From Leishmania martiniquensis (taxonomy: Eukaryota; Euglenozoa; Kinetoplastea; Trypanosomatida; Trypanosomatidae): a stretch of DNA of 64,000 nucleotides. A model generated the notes under the pieces. The model was not told where the DNA came from. It saw only the letters and a list, made by a program, of their open reading frames with translations, and did no database searches. This document shows positions 28,901 through 38,600 of the stretch, one piece after another. A program made the translations under genes and the position numbers. Numbering within the stretch: position 1 is the first letter of the stretch; every line of letters starts with the position of its first letter. The DNA lies in contig NC_090138.1 in the NCBI RefSeq assembly GCF_017916325.1, positions 260,001 to 324,000 of the forward strand. The letters run 5' to 3'.

Positions 28901-31900
28901 ATGTTCTCCGGCTTAAGATCTCGGTAGAGGAAGCCCTCGCCATGCAGATACTGAAGCACTATCGCGACCTCGATGGCGTAGAAGGCGATGAGTCGCAGTG
29001 GGAAGCGATGCTCCTCGTCCGGCGCGAACACCGTGCGCAGTAGCGTTCGTAGCACACTCGTGCTCCCCTCCATCGCCACTTGATGAAACGGCGCGGAGAG
29101 GTCCACCCGAAGCGCAGCGGCGGTGGCGGCCGCGCTCTGCGCCGCCGTCACACCAGCGAAGGACTTCGCCATCGCGGAGGCTGACGACAGCGTCACTGCG
29201 TCGGCGGGGAAAGAGCGCTGCTCCGTCGAAAACTCCACCGTCTCAGGAGACTCGAGCGTTTTCTTTTCGGGTGCCCTTCGGCTGTTTCGGTCACGGCTCA
29301 CGCGCGGCGGCGGCGGCGGCGTTAATGACGGGGCGGGCGCACCCTCTGCCGCACCCCTGCCACGGCTGATCCCCCCCTTCGCTTTGGGCCTTCTAGACAA
29401 TGGCTTCTTCTCTCGCCCGCGCACACTCGGCACTGCCTTGGTGGCGCGGGTTGCGATATGGCTGCTGCCGCTGGCGGGCTGCTGCTGTTGCTCCGCCGCC
29501 GGTGCGGTCGACGGTGACACGCTCTCGGAGGCCTCTTGGAGGTTCGTTGTGCCGGTCACGGGGACTACAGTCACCGTCCTCGCCGAGGGCGAAGTGGGGG
29601 CCGCAAAGGCGTCTGCCGCCTCGGGTGGCGAGGCTCTGCGCGACCGCCGCCGCTTAGCCTCCATGGGCGACGGAGTGGAGCGAGGCGAAACTGTCAACGT
29701 TGGCTTTCCGTCTTGGCGCGGGTCGCCCGCGCCACCACTGTCGTTGCTGCTCTTGCCACGGCTGCGGGACCTCTCGTTGTGCGGAGAGGGCGCGGGTGAC
29801 CGTCGCAGCGGAGCCGGCGTGGAGGCGAAGGAGAAAGGCATTCTGTGCCTTGCGGAGCGCGCGCCCCTGGCGCCACTGGAGGCGCTTCGGCAGCGGTGTG
29901 CAGGTGCTGAAGGGGATGGCAGGGGCTGTGCTGCAGTGTCAGCCTGGCCGGCTGGACCTTTGAGCGCCGCCACGCCTCGAGGCCTCCGCGACGGTTGCAG
30001 TGCTGTTTCTGCAGAGCTGCCGCGACCGACCTCAGCCGCGGCACCGCGTCGCCGGTTTCCCCCGCCGTCATCATCAGCGGATGAGGTAGAGGAGGAGCCT
30101 GCAGAGCAACCGCCGCGGGCACCACCAACGCCACGCTCGGCGGTGGGAAGTGTGCGTCGCCGCCGCCGGTACCGCTCGTGCCCACTAGACGCCGCCGGAG
30201 TGGCTGAGAACGCGGCTGCCTCATCTAGGGCCGTCGCAGGTGTACTCGCTCCCGTTGCCTGCGTGGCCGTCGCTGCCGCGGGGCTCGCGCCCTCCGGCGT
30301 GTGTGGGGTGATGAGCACCGCCACCGAGCTCCTGCTTCCCCCACTCCCGGATGCGAGCTTGTCGAGCGCCGCGGCACTGTCTCTCGCGATATTGTTGCTG
30401 TTGGCGAACTCGTCGACGGCGTCCGTCGTGTAGTAGGTCAAGTCCGTAGGGAGCCGCACGCTTTGGCTGGGATCGTTGCCCACGCCCCACTGTTGCTGTA
30501 CGCCCTTCTGCTGGCGCCACACGGCCAGGGAGGACGACACCTCCGTCATGCTGCGGTTCGTGTCGGTGGCGCCGCCGAACGCTGCAACGTCTGCACCGTC
30601 CGCCTCCCCGTCGTCCCCGTCAGCGCCATCGGCGCCGCTGCCCCTGTCACCATCCTGCGCTGAGATCAATGGTAACGCTGCTCCTGTGGCGATGCCGGAG
30701 CGAGCGGCCCCCCCGCTGGCGGTGTTCGCCTCCACACCGCCAGCCACAGACGGCAACGCAAGGAGCGCGTTCCTGTCCGTCGTGGTGGTGCCGCGGCCGC
30801 CGCCTGGCGACTGGGGCTGCGGATCTAGAGAAGCCTCTGCGAGTGGTGGGGCGGGGGAGGAAGGGGACAGGGGGGGCCGTGCGGGCCCGGCCGTCCGCTG
30901 TGCGCTACCCGAGCGCACCGATGTGGGGGGCGAGGGCGATGCCCTGGTCTGCGGTCGCTGTGCATGCGACGCTGCCGTGGCGGCTGCGGCGCTGGCGCCT
31001 GGCGACGACGACGTGTTGGGGGTGAGCATCGAGGTGAAGGTGCTCGAGGTGCTCTGGTAGTAGGGGTACCGCACTTTGATGAGGCTTCGCCGCATGCTTC
31101 GGAGCCACAGCTGCTGCACGTTGAGGTAATAGAGGTCGCCGCCCTGGGCGAAGTCCAAGACGAGGTACAGATGCGTGTGGCTCTGGAAGGCCTGGTAGAG
31201 GCGCACGAGGAAAGGGTGGTGCAGTTTGGCGAGGAGCTGCCGCTCCGTGAAGGTGCGCTCGACGCAGCCCTCCTCTTTCACCCGCTGCTTCGAGATCTTC
31301 TTCACCGCGAAGTACTCGCCGGTGACTTTGTTGCGCGCCAGCGTGACTTCGGCAAACGTACCGCTGCCGAGAAAGGCGATCAGCTCATAATCCTGCAGCG
31401 AGCGGGCGGCGGAGCTGACGTAGCGGTCCCGGCGGGAGTGGTGCTGCCGCGGGGGCTGCGAAGCACTCGCCGCCGTCAGCGCTGCTTGGCCCCCTCTGAG
31501 GCCGGCTGTCGCCGTACCGCCGGCGAGTGGACCACCCGTGCCTGTTTCAGCGGTACATGACGACTTCCGCGGGTGCGTGCTGCTCCGCGTGACGGCGCCG
31601 CCGACCGCCGCTGTGCGGCTGCGGCTGGTGCTGCCGTCGACACCAGCCTCACCGCCGCGAGTGCGGATGGGGCTATTGTTGCCGCCGTGTGAGGCCGCCG
31701 CTGCTCGTGCCACCGCTGCCGCGGCCTCGATCTTCTCCTGGGCGAGTCGCGTGCGCAGGAGATCAGTCCTGCCCGCAATGACATTCGCTAAGAAGTCCTC
31801 CACGGCGTTGGCATCGTCGCAAGCGGGCGCGGCGGACGCAGTCGGCGAGTCTCCACCGCTCGTGCGGGTGACCACCACCGCCGCCGGCGCCGGCGCCGCC

Positions 31901-32217
31901 GCCGCGGGATCCAACACGGCAAAGCCCCGTGACACCTCCAGATCCAGGACGCCGGGGGAGCAGTAGTCGTCGTCCACGCCGGCGCTCGCACGGGTGAGGG
32001 AGACGGGGGACGAGGAACGCACCGCACCGTTAGAGGCGTCGTCCGCACTCATGGACGACCACCACCGCTTCAACGGCGGTATATCCGTGCCGTAACTTGG
32101 GTGGGGGCGCTGCTGCTGGTGCGCCGATGCCTCTCCTGCGTCGACATCACCAGCGTCGGGCGTGGCCACTGCACCGGTGCTCAGCTTGCCGAAGATCTGC
32201 GTTGCCCAACGGAGCAT
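22930..32217 (-). CDS. Giant AGC-like protein kinase with ~700-residue inter-lobe insert
   Basis: A 3,095-residue protein with one serine/threonine kinase domain split in two. The N-lobe begins near residue 277 with LGSGTFAEVTLAR, has the ATP-binding lysine Lys306 (FAVKK) and an alpha-C glutamate in RTFTERQLL, and runs to the hinge (LVLDFAQGGDLYYL, ~352-366). About 700 disordered residues follow. The C-lobe resumes near 1070 with YRDLKPEN (Asp1100), DFG (Asp1118), an enlarged Gly/Ser-rich activation loop, then a GT.QYMSPE motif and a DWWSYGCLL segment. The YRDLKPEN form, the FAQGGDL hinge and DWWSYG favour the AGC group. All catalytic motifs are intact. Subdomain XI (EHRLSGEAVLEHPFF) lies near residue 1500, after another long insert. 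The C-terminal ~1,500 residues are low-complexity with poly-Q, poly-A and acidic tracts. ATG 32217 is the first after the nearest acceptor. Substrates are unknown. Confidence 0.9.
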   Translation of the reverse strand: MLRWATQIFGKLSTGAVATPDAGDVDAGEASAHQQQRPHPSYGTDIPPLKRWWSSMSADDASNGAVRSSSPVSLTRASAGVDDDYCSPGVLDLEVSRGFAVLDPAAAAPAPAAVVVTRTSGGDSPTASAAPACDDANAVEDFLANVIAGRTDLLRTRLAQEKIEAAAAVARAAAASHGGNNSPIRTRGGEAGVDGSTSRSRTAAVGGAVTRSSTHPRKSSCTAETGTGGPLAGGTATAGLRGGQAALTAASASQPPRQHHSRRDRYVSSAARSLQDYELIAFLGSGTFAEVTLARNKVTGEYFAVKKISKQRVKEEGCVERTFTERQLLAKLHHPFLVRLYQAFQSHTHLYLVLDFAQGGDLYYLNVQQLWLRSMRRSLIKVRYPYYQSTSSTFTSMLTPNTSSSPGASAAAATAASHAQRPQTRASPSPPTSVRSGSAQRTAGPARPPLSPSSPAPPLAEASLDPQPQSPGGGRGTTTTDRNALLALPSVAGGVEANTASGGAARSGIATGAALPLISAQDGDRGSGADGADGDDGEADGADVAAFGGATDTNRSMTEVSSSLAVWRQQKGVQQQWGVGNDPSQSVRLPTDLTYYTTDAVDEFANSNNIARDSAAALDKLASGSGGSRSSVAVLITPHTPEGASPAAATATQATGASTPATALDEAAAFSATPAASSGHERYRRRRRTLPTAERGVGGARGGCSAGSSSTSSADDDGGGNRRRGAAAEVGRGSSAETALQPSRRPRGVAALKGPAGQADTAAQPLPSPSAPAHRCRSASSGARGARSARHRMPFSFASTPAPLRRSPAPSPHNERSRSRGKSSNDSGGAGDPRQDGKPTLTVSPRSTPSPMEAKRRRSRRASPPEAADAFAAPTSPSARTVTVVPVTGTTNLQEASESVSPSTAPAAEQQQQPASGSSHIATRATKAVPSVRGREKKPLSRRPKAKGGISRGRGAAEGAPAPSLTPPPPPRVSRDRNSRRAPEKKTLESPETVEFSTEQRSFPADAVTLSSASAMAKSFAGVTAAQSAAATAAALRVDLSAPFHQVAMEGSTSVLRTLLRTVFAPDEEHRFPLRLIAFYAIEVAIVLQYLHGEGFLYRDLKPENILMRSDGHVMLTDFGVAKYRKGAVIVSSASGDGVKGGDTGSPSPPGGGTDGRANSFTGTTQYMSPEMLRGQPHDSRTDWWSYGCLLFEWANGRKAFDAPNQFALFRSIVEEDVKITAEDYRLTPLEVHTRVAQLHYRAEEVRLEFEDRVARRLQQSSAPSTLTAEVFYNPDTRSFEVRLRSPAAKGVEQALAGDSARSGAPLQQSSCDYSPPPSQPSEGAMTKAVLQQRDHSHVHSHSYASPCSTLAAATASAAVTSHNSFASDFGTQNPTRAASAEGDTPGLLPQSPPNDSFAGMGSNSLRSRRDAPTNLSMRLTTTDGGTIAALLSSASPAALQQQQQDDEQQQEQERRLRHQRRRQRLSCLTLDEATRDRYISNAVTQMEEAQALLRDLTVKLLDRRVEHRLSGEAVLEHPFFTCPYVVSQLYYDVYQRRVLSAEMRRSVRAVVDSNTSLADPVASVTDEPLQQAASQLLLQGSSPAAAAAASRIHTSFEAISLPSQTRPEDWRELFMERRIRAPYAPRLRTRDDLRYFPAAVTATGLSAAAEQQRRIKEVKEQHKELMMMRASKAAAAPTNSSFSAATFTASLAGPHTQRLVSGSGSASGGGGPVVLVPLDTEAAQHVQQLIVASSRSSSMCYNDGAEPALAAAHAAAAPVALASPAAGSAVASAQHQSALSTSSGSSQGLTEKPQPLQLPSVEVTTAALVLLRGAVALPKRPAEVPEQSSAARDAREAVAAEDSQLGSPAPTQSAVAVAAMGVRAPSPAALAATRAEMTVTESATEVAPPPNAAETAAAVGECRRDLFGRAATLPQSFVDAALAVTAVAQKRHHQRSSGPVTASTASTTTPSETRRGNSVVMAAAAELSCTPAPTDGRRLLGANRSNLAATSSTSLSNPPLEEHSQQQQQKEEEEAVAAVRASGARHHCSAPSERRERGCAADSRQSRALSAGHGVEGLRVGGEEAHAYVMEDEAEDEDRDGGGGYYEQDALAEDDAHVVDGGDDAAAVNEAAGTVDMATTSDGTTAAVMASTADARSCDGAPMDAKTRTQQGTSLSASGMLSSISRSGWRGGSAVPLCVGGGAGSDNDVDNYGDGGRGGALVSGPLSTGRIEPPPVVVISPTLSSQARSLLGSSAAPPLHGPAKEIPAYTSPLQEPTTPLSHSGEMHCDLSAFATSSVSSMLTVPFDDSQRSLSASLGTSAPGGLYTNSSTRVTSSSADTLIPVREHQRRALHHLHHHPLSYTNADESHDVFDAAPRVLPLPPSLALDEQRQRQPLQKPLPPAVPAESDSLPGTTSPSSHATTVRSVAGMMRPGELTGVGDFSGIAAIAAHTTMGATVSAEAAGELAAALVGTTSVGDVGGSPPGGSCHEVLRGADAARSGAPQMPAPFPSLKDRGGESSRASVTAVTGLGSGNTSYDDADDGHDLGAMDESGYQICSGDDGDGGVETTTGYSSERGDEEESESDASKSCESASRPATPTPPRACGRDDAGNARSAGAELPQLGSSASSISTATSTSMHAFSTSSGAPSVNFANGSDSAAATEADAATARHTLISSPMTVLAGVDRSGAGDLFDSFGPHQDCGGPIFPSSFSAALSLDADIGDGDISRRDPLGATGVAATPSALYRKPTAKAPPPLDCSSGLFSNVFASSASLDTIDGSGAAERFGPLTTTLSGVAYKVDDEASTSALAGTPMVMTGSSDTEGVSTPSLPSYRGLGQGGKDAIGTNTSGGGGGPPGTGDRRGVQAFWAQQQRKRIERELQQRQSQQIDHSEETLAVFGTGAESHRRCNAEGGRRWSYGITHEDSRAATSSKIKLASVASDDGATEEVAGRCHEVADNFGCADQAEPPQRSHGASTQLSLQRRQRHVMDPCQRSVSDDDEGDAGAAGRHNAAPRLLFSSQSGGNDRSVERGHRSSLWSSGDNEGGTEGRASVTSGDGSGGRSGGGGGFDHFQNFSFTSPQILQQYLSASSAGGGVGGCRPPPYQRPRRDRLGGGA

Positions 32218-33619
32218 TCGTTACGCTTCGAGAGAGGGGTGGTGGTGGTGGTGGTGATGGTGAGGAGAGCACCAACAGCAACACAAAAGGGAAAGCCAAA
32301 AGGAAATGATGAGAGAGAGAGGCGCTGAGAGAGGGGAGGTGAGGTGCAGTGAGGACAGGGGGGGCGACTACATCAAACGCGCAAAGCCTATCCGGTCCTC
32401 CACAGACACGCACATACCCAAAGGAAGCAGAGAGGAGCACAGAGGGCAACACCAGCAAGCGTGCGCCGCGCAGCACACAGACACAGGATGGACTGAGAAG
32501 AAAAAAAAACGGAGAAGGAGCGCAAAGGGAAAGCGCGAAGGACAAGATGAGAGGGTGGGGTGACCAGCATGCAGACACACGCACAGCAGCAACAGCAACA
32601 GCCGAGAAGAATGACGGAGGATGACGGGTGAGAGTGGTGGTGGTGGTGGTGGGGAGAGAGGGGTGTGAGTGACAGGCGTTGTGCCACTAGCGCCGCCGCT
32701 AGATGGGGCGGTACGGGTCCGCGAGGGAGAGGGAGGGGGAGGGGGAAGATGTACGAAGTGAAGCGGAAGAGCGAAGAAACGGATACACACAGAGACAGAG
32801 ACAGAGAGACAGAGAGCGGCGCAGGCGTTTCACCACCACACACCCCCACCACTCCTCTCTTGATGTGCGTGCGCCTCTACGCTCTGCTCTCCGCCGTCGC
32901 TTTTTTTCTCTTCCCCTCCGCGTCGGTGTGTTTCGGCACCTTTTCCGAAGGCGCAAAAAATTTTTTTCGTCCCTGATTTGTGCTGAAACGAAGTGTTGCA
33001 AAAATGTGTCGATGGCGATGGCGATGAGTGAGTGAGGGAGGGGGGAGGAGACACACGTGCGAAGCCCGCCGCAGTGACGGAGACCAGTGAACGCACCGTC
33101 ACAGAGGCGTGTGTGTGTATGTGAAAGAGGGGGAGAGCTGTGCGTGCGCGCGCGCCGATACAGAGCGGGGAGGGAGAGGACAGAGTGCAGAAGGGGAGAG
33201 AGGGAAGGGCGGTGGCAGTGGCAGTGGCGGTGCACCGAAACCTTCACCCCACGTCGGGCGCCGTACACTCTTGCGTGGCGCTCGCAGCAGTTAGCGCATC
33301 TGCACACGCCTCTTTGCGAGGGAGAGAGGGGGTACGGGGGGGGGCTTGTCTGAGAAGACGAGAGGGCCCCCCCTCCCGTCCCTCCGTTCGCTTCTCATCA
33401 AGCGCTGTGAGGTTGCCGTGTTGCTTAGGCGTATTTTCTTTTATCGTGCGGTGGCCTCCGCCTCTAGTGCAGGCCCCGCGCGCGCAGGTGTTGATGACGA
33501 CGACGACGTCGCTCGGGTACACACATCCGCACACGGGCAGGGCCTGCTGCCTCTGACGCACCTGCGCACACGGCTGCCATTTACCGCTTCCTCCTCCACG
33601 GCGTTACTCTTCGCTCTCC
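32218..33619. other. Intergenic region (1.4 kb), no gene seen
   Basis: Contains the kinase leader and the long 3' untranslated region of the RPC9-like gene. The plus strand has many purine-rich stretches (32306-32345, about 32646-32675, 32730-32748 and 33140-33215), dinucleotide repeats near 33110-33122, and A/T runs near 32895-32970. Alternative acceptors for the kinase are likely here. Confidence 0.5.
32226..32269 (-). promoter_or_regulatory. Candidate trans-splice acceptor for giant kinase
   Basis: A GGT/GA-rich plus-strand tract (32230-32269) is followed on the sense strand by AG at 32227-32226. The resulting leader would be only about 8 nt, so an upstream site near 32306-32345 is a fair alternative. 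Confidence 0.35.
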
Positions 33620-34951
33620 TCATTCAGCAAAGACGGCAGTCAACGCCTCCACAAAGGCGTTCACAGCTTCCTCGTTGTCGCGCAGACGACCATCAACGTC
33701 GTCCAGCAGTCGGTACACGTCCAGTGCGCGCTGCGGGCGGCCTACGACGAGTTGGAGCACTTCGGCCTCCGACAGCAGAGACCGACTCGCCTGCTGCACC
33801 TGTAGCTGCTCGCGATAGCTCAGCGAGCTCGGTTCCGTACCGACTGTAGCCGCATCCGCATCCGCACTTCTCTTGCCTCCAGAGCACCTCACCGCTGGGC
33901 CCCATAGCGGAGTGGGCTCGAGCAGCAACAGCGCCAGCGGACGCGGCACGCTGGTGGAACGCGCGCCTTCAGCGTCGTCGATCACATCTTCAGTAGCGCT
34001 CCGCCTTACTATCCGGTCCTGCGGCGCCCCTGTCGCCGCCACTGCGTATGCTTCCCAGTGCTGTGCAGCCTGCAGCGACCTCTGCAGCGCTTCTGGGGTG
34101 CTGTCGACGCCCTCCTCGGTGACCGGCTCTGTTTTCACCAGTGCACTACCATTGCTCAGCGCCCGCGCTGTTGGTGCGGATGATGGGGACGGCGGCGGGT
34201 ACGGACCCCCTGCTGGCACCCACAGCCGCCGGCGCCAAAGCTGCTGCACAACGCGACGCACCCCTGCCGCATAGAAGCGCTCCTGCGCACGCCCTACCTC
34301 TTCGAAGTGCTCCAGCAGCTGCGCGACGGCGCGGACGTGGCCGCGCGTCCCTGGGCGGTGGGCGGACATCTTGGCGTAGCACGACGACATGATCTCCATA
34401 TCCGTCTGCGCGTCCACTGCCCTTTTCGTCGCCCCTGCAACGGCGCCGTCAGCGGTCCGCTCGCCGACGACTCTGTTGTACACGGACGTAGGCCCATACA
34501 AGTCGCGCGGCGTGCCTGTTCGCCTGTGCGCACCAGCCGGCGCCGGCGCCGTCGGCTCGAGAAGTAGCGCGGAGTTGTTTGCGAGGTAGCTGAGCATGGT
34601 GACCTCGGTCAGGAGCACCACCAGGTGCCTCGAGGACGGCGAGGCGAGTAGACTTGTGGCCGACGCTGCGGCGACCGCGGAGGCGCTCTCAACGGCCCCT
34701 GCCGGGACTGCTTTGGTGCTGCTGTTGCTGCTCAGTGCGGACGCGGCACCGGAAACGGCCGGCACAGACGCTGCTGCCGATGGAGCAGCAGCAGCAGCAG
34801 CGCCTACAGCCCCACGCGGTTGGTTGCCGGCGAGCGCTGGCTGCAGGCCAAAGGGCGGGTGCCGTGCCGCATTTCGCTCATCCCGGCGACGGCGCAGTAA
34901 TGCGTACACCTCCCCATTCGTGATGGGGGCTGCCTCGGATAGAACCTCCAT
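33620..34951 (-). CDS. RPC9/RPC17-like RNA polymerase III stalk subunit, enlarged
   Basis: A 443-residue protein whose two ends match RPC9 (CRCP in human, RPC17 in yeast), the Rpb4-like half of the RNA polymerase III stalk. The N-terminus MEVLSEAAPITNGEVYALL aligns with yeast MKVLEERNAFLSDYEVLKFL. The segment near residues 109-127 (LLTEVTMLSYLANN) matches the following helix. The C-terminus (~391-443) has LSEAEVLQLVVGRPQ...DVYRLLDDVDGRL, matching the HRDC-like KAEKLQIVNQLP...LYSIVEECDARF. The family is normally about 140-160 residues; here about 80 extra residues sit before the middle helix and about 260 (Ala/Ser/Pro-rich, with some predicted helix) between it and the HRDC part. The start is the first ATG after the acceptor at 35058-35059. 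Its partner would be RPC8/RPC25. The low overall identity makes this a moderately confident call. Confidence 0.7.
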   Translation of the reverse strand: MEVLSEAAPITNGEVYALLRRRRDERNAARHPPFGLQPALAGNQPRGAVGAAAAAAPSAAASVPAVSGAASALSSNSSTKAVPAGAVESASAVAAASATSLLASPSSRHLVVLLTEVTMLSYLANNSALLLEPTAPAPAGAHRRTGTPRDLYGPTSVYNRVVGERTADGAVAGATKRAVDAQTDMEIMSSCYAKMSAHRPGTRGHVRAVAQLLEHFEEVGRAQERFYAAGVRRVVQQLWRRRLWVPAGGPYPPPSPSSAPTARALSNGSALVKTEPVTEEGVDSTPEALQRSLQAAQHWEAYAVAATGAPQDRIVRRSATEDVIDDAEGARSTSVPRPLALLLLEPTPLWGPAVRCSGGKRSADADAATVGTEPSSLSYREQLQVQQASRSLLSEAEVLQLVVGRPQRALDVYRLLDDVDGRLRDNEEAVNAFVEALTAVFAE

Positions 34952-35679
34952 GGCGCTGACAGCACGCAGCAATGCTGATCTCAGGAGAAGGGAGGGGACA
35001 CCGGCTCCGGCTCCGGCGACGGCGGTGGTGATATGACGGCGGTTTGGGCCCGTACACCTGTCACCCCGAAGGCCATTAGGGGGAGGGGAGGGGAGGGGGA
35101 AAAGGGAGGAGTGCGAGAGAGGGGTGAAGAGGAGGAGATGAGGGCCTGCACCGGCGTGCACGCGGGTTCGCGTTGAGCGTGCGCTCTATGTGACGCGCCG
35201 ACCGCAAGTCGCTTCGGTGGTGCGGGGCTGGTCATCCGCCGCCCCGAGCAGGGGCGGGGAGGGGGGTGGGGAGAGGCATAAATGCGTTGGGCCACCACAT
35301 GAGCGTCTTTCATGCAAATTTGGCGGCACACCGAGGCCGTCTGCGTACGTGCACGTGCGCCGTCGCGGAGGGGGGTGGGGACGGTACGCGATTTCGCCAC
35401 CTGAGGTCCCGCACGCCCCCCCGCTCCCCACACAGCGGAGGGCACAGAGGTAATTAAGAAGCAGTTAATGGGTCTCACATCGAAGCAACGCGGAGCTGTG
35501 AGTGACCACTCTACAGCGCCACCACGCCAGGCACATCAGAGAGGGATACGGGTGACACGCGACGTGGGCGAGGATGCCACAGCTCATGCGCAGCCCCCGG
35601 AGGGCCAAGAAGATGAAGACGGTGCCGCTGTCACCCGCCGAGGGGCGCACGCGCTCACCGAGCACGCGTCCCCGTTTTC
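34952..35679. other. Intergenic region with G-rich splice tract
   Basis: Contains the RPC9-like leader, a strong G-rich plus-strand tract at 35077-35143, a CCGGCT repeat near 35000-35024, and the 3' untranslated region of the ankyrin/PFK-2 gene. No gene is seen. Confidence 0.55.
35058..35143 (-). promoter_or_regulatory. Candidate trans-splice acceptor for RPC9-like gene
   Basis: G/A-only tract on the plus strand (35077-35143, with four G4-G5 runs separated by A) is followed by AG at 35059-35058 on the sense strand. The leader would be about 107 nt without an ATG before 34951. Confidence 0.5.
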
Positions 35680-38600
35680 CTACCCTGCCCCCACCGCCGG
35701 CGGCGACGGCACTGTGTGTGCTGCACCATCCCCACCACCACCCGTGCATCCGCCAGGCTGGGCCGAGTCGCTCGCACTGGCAGGGGCCCTTGCTTTGCTC
35801 CTCTCCATGGAGCTGGCGGCAGCCACCTCGCGAATGGCTTGCTGGATCTCTGGCAGCTCTGTCAGCGGGGAGCGTGTCATGCTCTCCGGTAGTGAATCTG
35901 ACAGCAGCGGGTGTACCGTGATGCTGTCCTTGACCCCCACCTCGACCACGCACCCTCTCGGGATGCGGATCGTCGGCGACAGCTCCGGTATGACGTCCAG
36001 AAAAAATGAGAGGACCCCCTCTGCTGGCACGGCCGGGGCGATGACGAACACGGGGGACTGCGTGCGCATGACAGCCATTAGCGCCGGCTCCAGACGGACG
36101 TTGACCTGCCGGTAGCTCTCCCCATTCGGTAGCTGGGTGCAGTAGGACAGCCGTGGGTCAGCACCGCTGGAGGCACGCCGCAGGTGCGAGACGGCCTCCA
36201 CATGCGTGGCGTAGTGCACTGGTGGTGGCAGGGGGGCCGAGAGCCACTCCGCAGCCAGGAAGGCCCCGTTTCTCTGGCTCATGTGGTGCTGCGAGGCACT
36301 GCCGGTGGCCTTGGCGCTCCCGGCTGAGGCGAAGGAGGCGGTGGCGTCTGCAGGACGGCTACTCTCTCGTGACGGATGCCGATGTTGCTGCTGCTGCGGC
36401 GGCGGCGACGGTGACGGTGGTGTCTCTGCTCCGGCCCTCGCCTCGCCCATCACGTCTCCGTCGTCCACGGCGTACAGAAGGGCAGATAGGCGCGGGTACT
36501 TTTCTTTTACCCAGGCGGCGGTGTGCCCACTGAAGCGCCCGAAGTTAATGTTGTCGAGCCCCGGCACCGGGCAGAGAACTTCATCGCCGATCTCCTCCTC
36601 TTCGTCTTGATGCACCTGGTCGCTATCGTCCTCGTGCATGAGCTTCCCCCCTGCGACAACGTGCAGCTCCTCGGTGGTCGTTGACGGAGGGCCTACACGT
36701 AACTCGCGGAGCCCCTCGTCTCTACTCGGCAACAGTGAGTGCCGGCTTCTGCTCTCCGAGGTGTGGAGGTCCCTGTCGCTACCGCAGCGCTGGCCGGCGG
36801 ACGCGAGGGTGCGCGCCGAGGACGGCAGCTGCGCGACCTCGCTCGATGCGCGCGGCATCAAGGGCCTGCTACCCGGGGCTGCGGCCGCGTCCGCCGGCTC
36901 GACAGCCAACTTCGATGCCGCCGCCGCCGCCGCCTCTGCTGATGGCTGCTGCGGTGCAGCAGGTGTTCTGGTCTTCGAGGTGCCAGACGAGTCGCCCGGC
37001 GACACGCCAGGGCTGTTCGTGACGCTGGGCGCGCTCAGTATAGCTTCGCCTTCTTCCTCTGCAGCGCCTTCCAGCAGCGGTGCCAGCGTGCTCAACACGG
37101 AGTAGTTCGTGGCGTGCAGCACCACCATGTGCGGGACGTATCGATCTTGAATGAAGTGCTTCAGTGCGATCGCGTAGGCCTCGCCGCGGGCTGTCAGTCG
37201 CTCCTCGCCGCCGTATACATGTTTGCTGTCACCAACGGTCTCGCCTGGCAATGCCACGTAAATGGGGTAGGCGATGGGGTGAAGGTTCAGGAGGAAGAAG
37301 GCGATGCGACTGCCCAACCCATTTGGCACGCGGTGCAGTATGACGTGGTGCTTCACGTCAATAATTTTGATATACGGCATCCGCTCCTCCGCCTCCAGTG
37401 TCTCGTACACCTTTTCGTAGTGTGAGATGCGGCTGCGGAACTCAGAGATGACGGCGCTGACGTCCTTGACGTTCTTGAAGTCATCGTTGTCACACTTGCT
37501 GCGCAGAATGTTCTCCGTGATGATCGAGTCGTCGGTGCACACGGACTCGATGAAGAGCAGCCGGTACGGCACCGCATGCCGTTGCGCCTCTTGCTGGAAG
37601 TAGTCCGACAGCCATTCACGCCGCTTGCGCGTCGTATTTGTCGCATCGAGAATACCGACGGCGAGTGAGTGGGAGGCGATGAAGCTGACAAGATCTTCAC
37701 ATGCCAGCTGCGCCATGCGCTCTCGCAGCTGCGCGCCTTTCGGGTTGTCCGGGTCGAAGAAGTCCGCACTCGCGGTGCCTTCGACCCCGAGCAGTTGCCG
37801 TCGGTAGTTGCCGGCATTGAATACCTCGCATGGAACGCCTTTCCAGTTCATGTAGCGCATGAGCCGCTTGCTGATGAAGCTCTTGCCTCGCCCTGGAAGC
37901 CCTACCATGCACACGATGACGGAGACAGTGTCGCTGATGGTGGTGTAGCTCGAGTGGCGCAGCGTGGCCACATCCACCGGCTTGGGCTGCTCCGCTGGCA
38001 GGAAGGACTGCTCCTCGGCTGTGTAGCGAATGACCGTCGGCATCGCCACCGTTGCTGCCACCGCTGCAGCAGCTAGCTCGGGTGCATTGACCGGGGCAGG
38101 AGTGGCAGCAGTGCTCGCCGAGGCGGGGGGCGCGGGCGCAGCAGCGGAGGTGCTGGTGCTGTTTGACGGAGTCGGCGCCGCCACAGTGGGGTCAGTCGCT
38201 GCTGCCGCCGCAGAGGAAGAGAGAGAGAGAGATGCATTGTTGCCGCCGCCGCTGCTGAGTGGCGCGGGCCCCGCCACAGCGGCCGCCGCTCCGGGGAAGC
38301 TGCACGTGTCACGCGTCGGCTGCAGCAGTGGTGGCGTCGAGCCCTTGTCCAAGCCCGACCCGCCTCTCGGCTGCTGCTGATTGCCACGCATGCCAAGCAC
38401 GGTCATGCGGTAGTGATGGTGGTGCTCCTCGAGTGACTGCTGGCCCATGTCATAAATACTGCTGCTACCGGCACCCACGCCACGCAGCGATCCGGCACAG
38501 GAGGCGATGGTCGACGAGGTCAGCTCCTCTGGACACTTGGGCCCGCTAAACGCCAACGAATAGGCTGGGATGGTGACCAGTGCCGTCGTTGCTGGCGGGG

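Noticed and set aside
29123..30433. 436-codon open frame on the plus strand
   Set aside because: It lies wholly inside the minus-strand kinase, is rich in Arg/Ala/Ser/Pro, and no motif fits. It is a mirror frame caused by high GC and codon bias.
35680..37270. Active fructose-2,6-bisphosphatase domain
   Set aside because: The fold is recognisable, but both catalytic histidines and the glutamate are replaced, so I do not call the activity.
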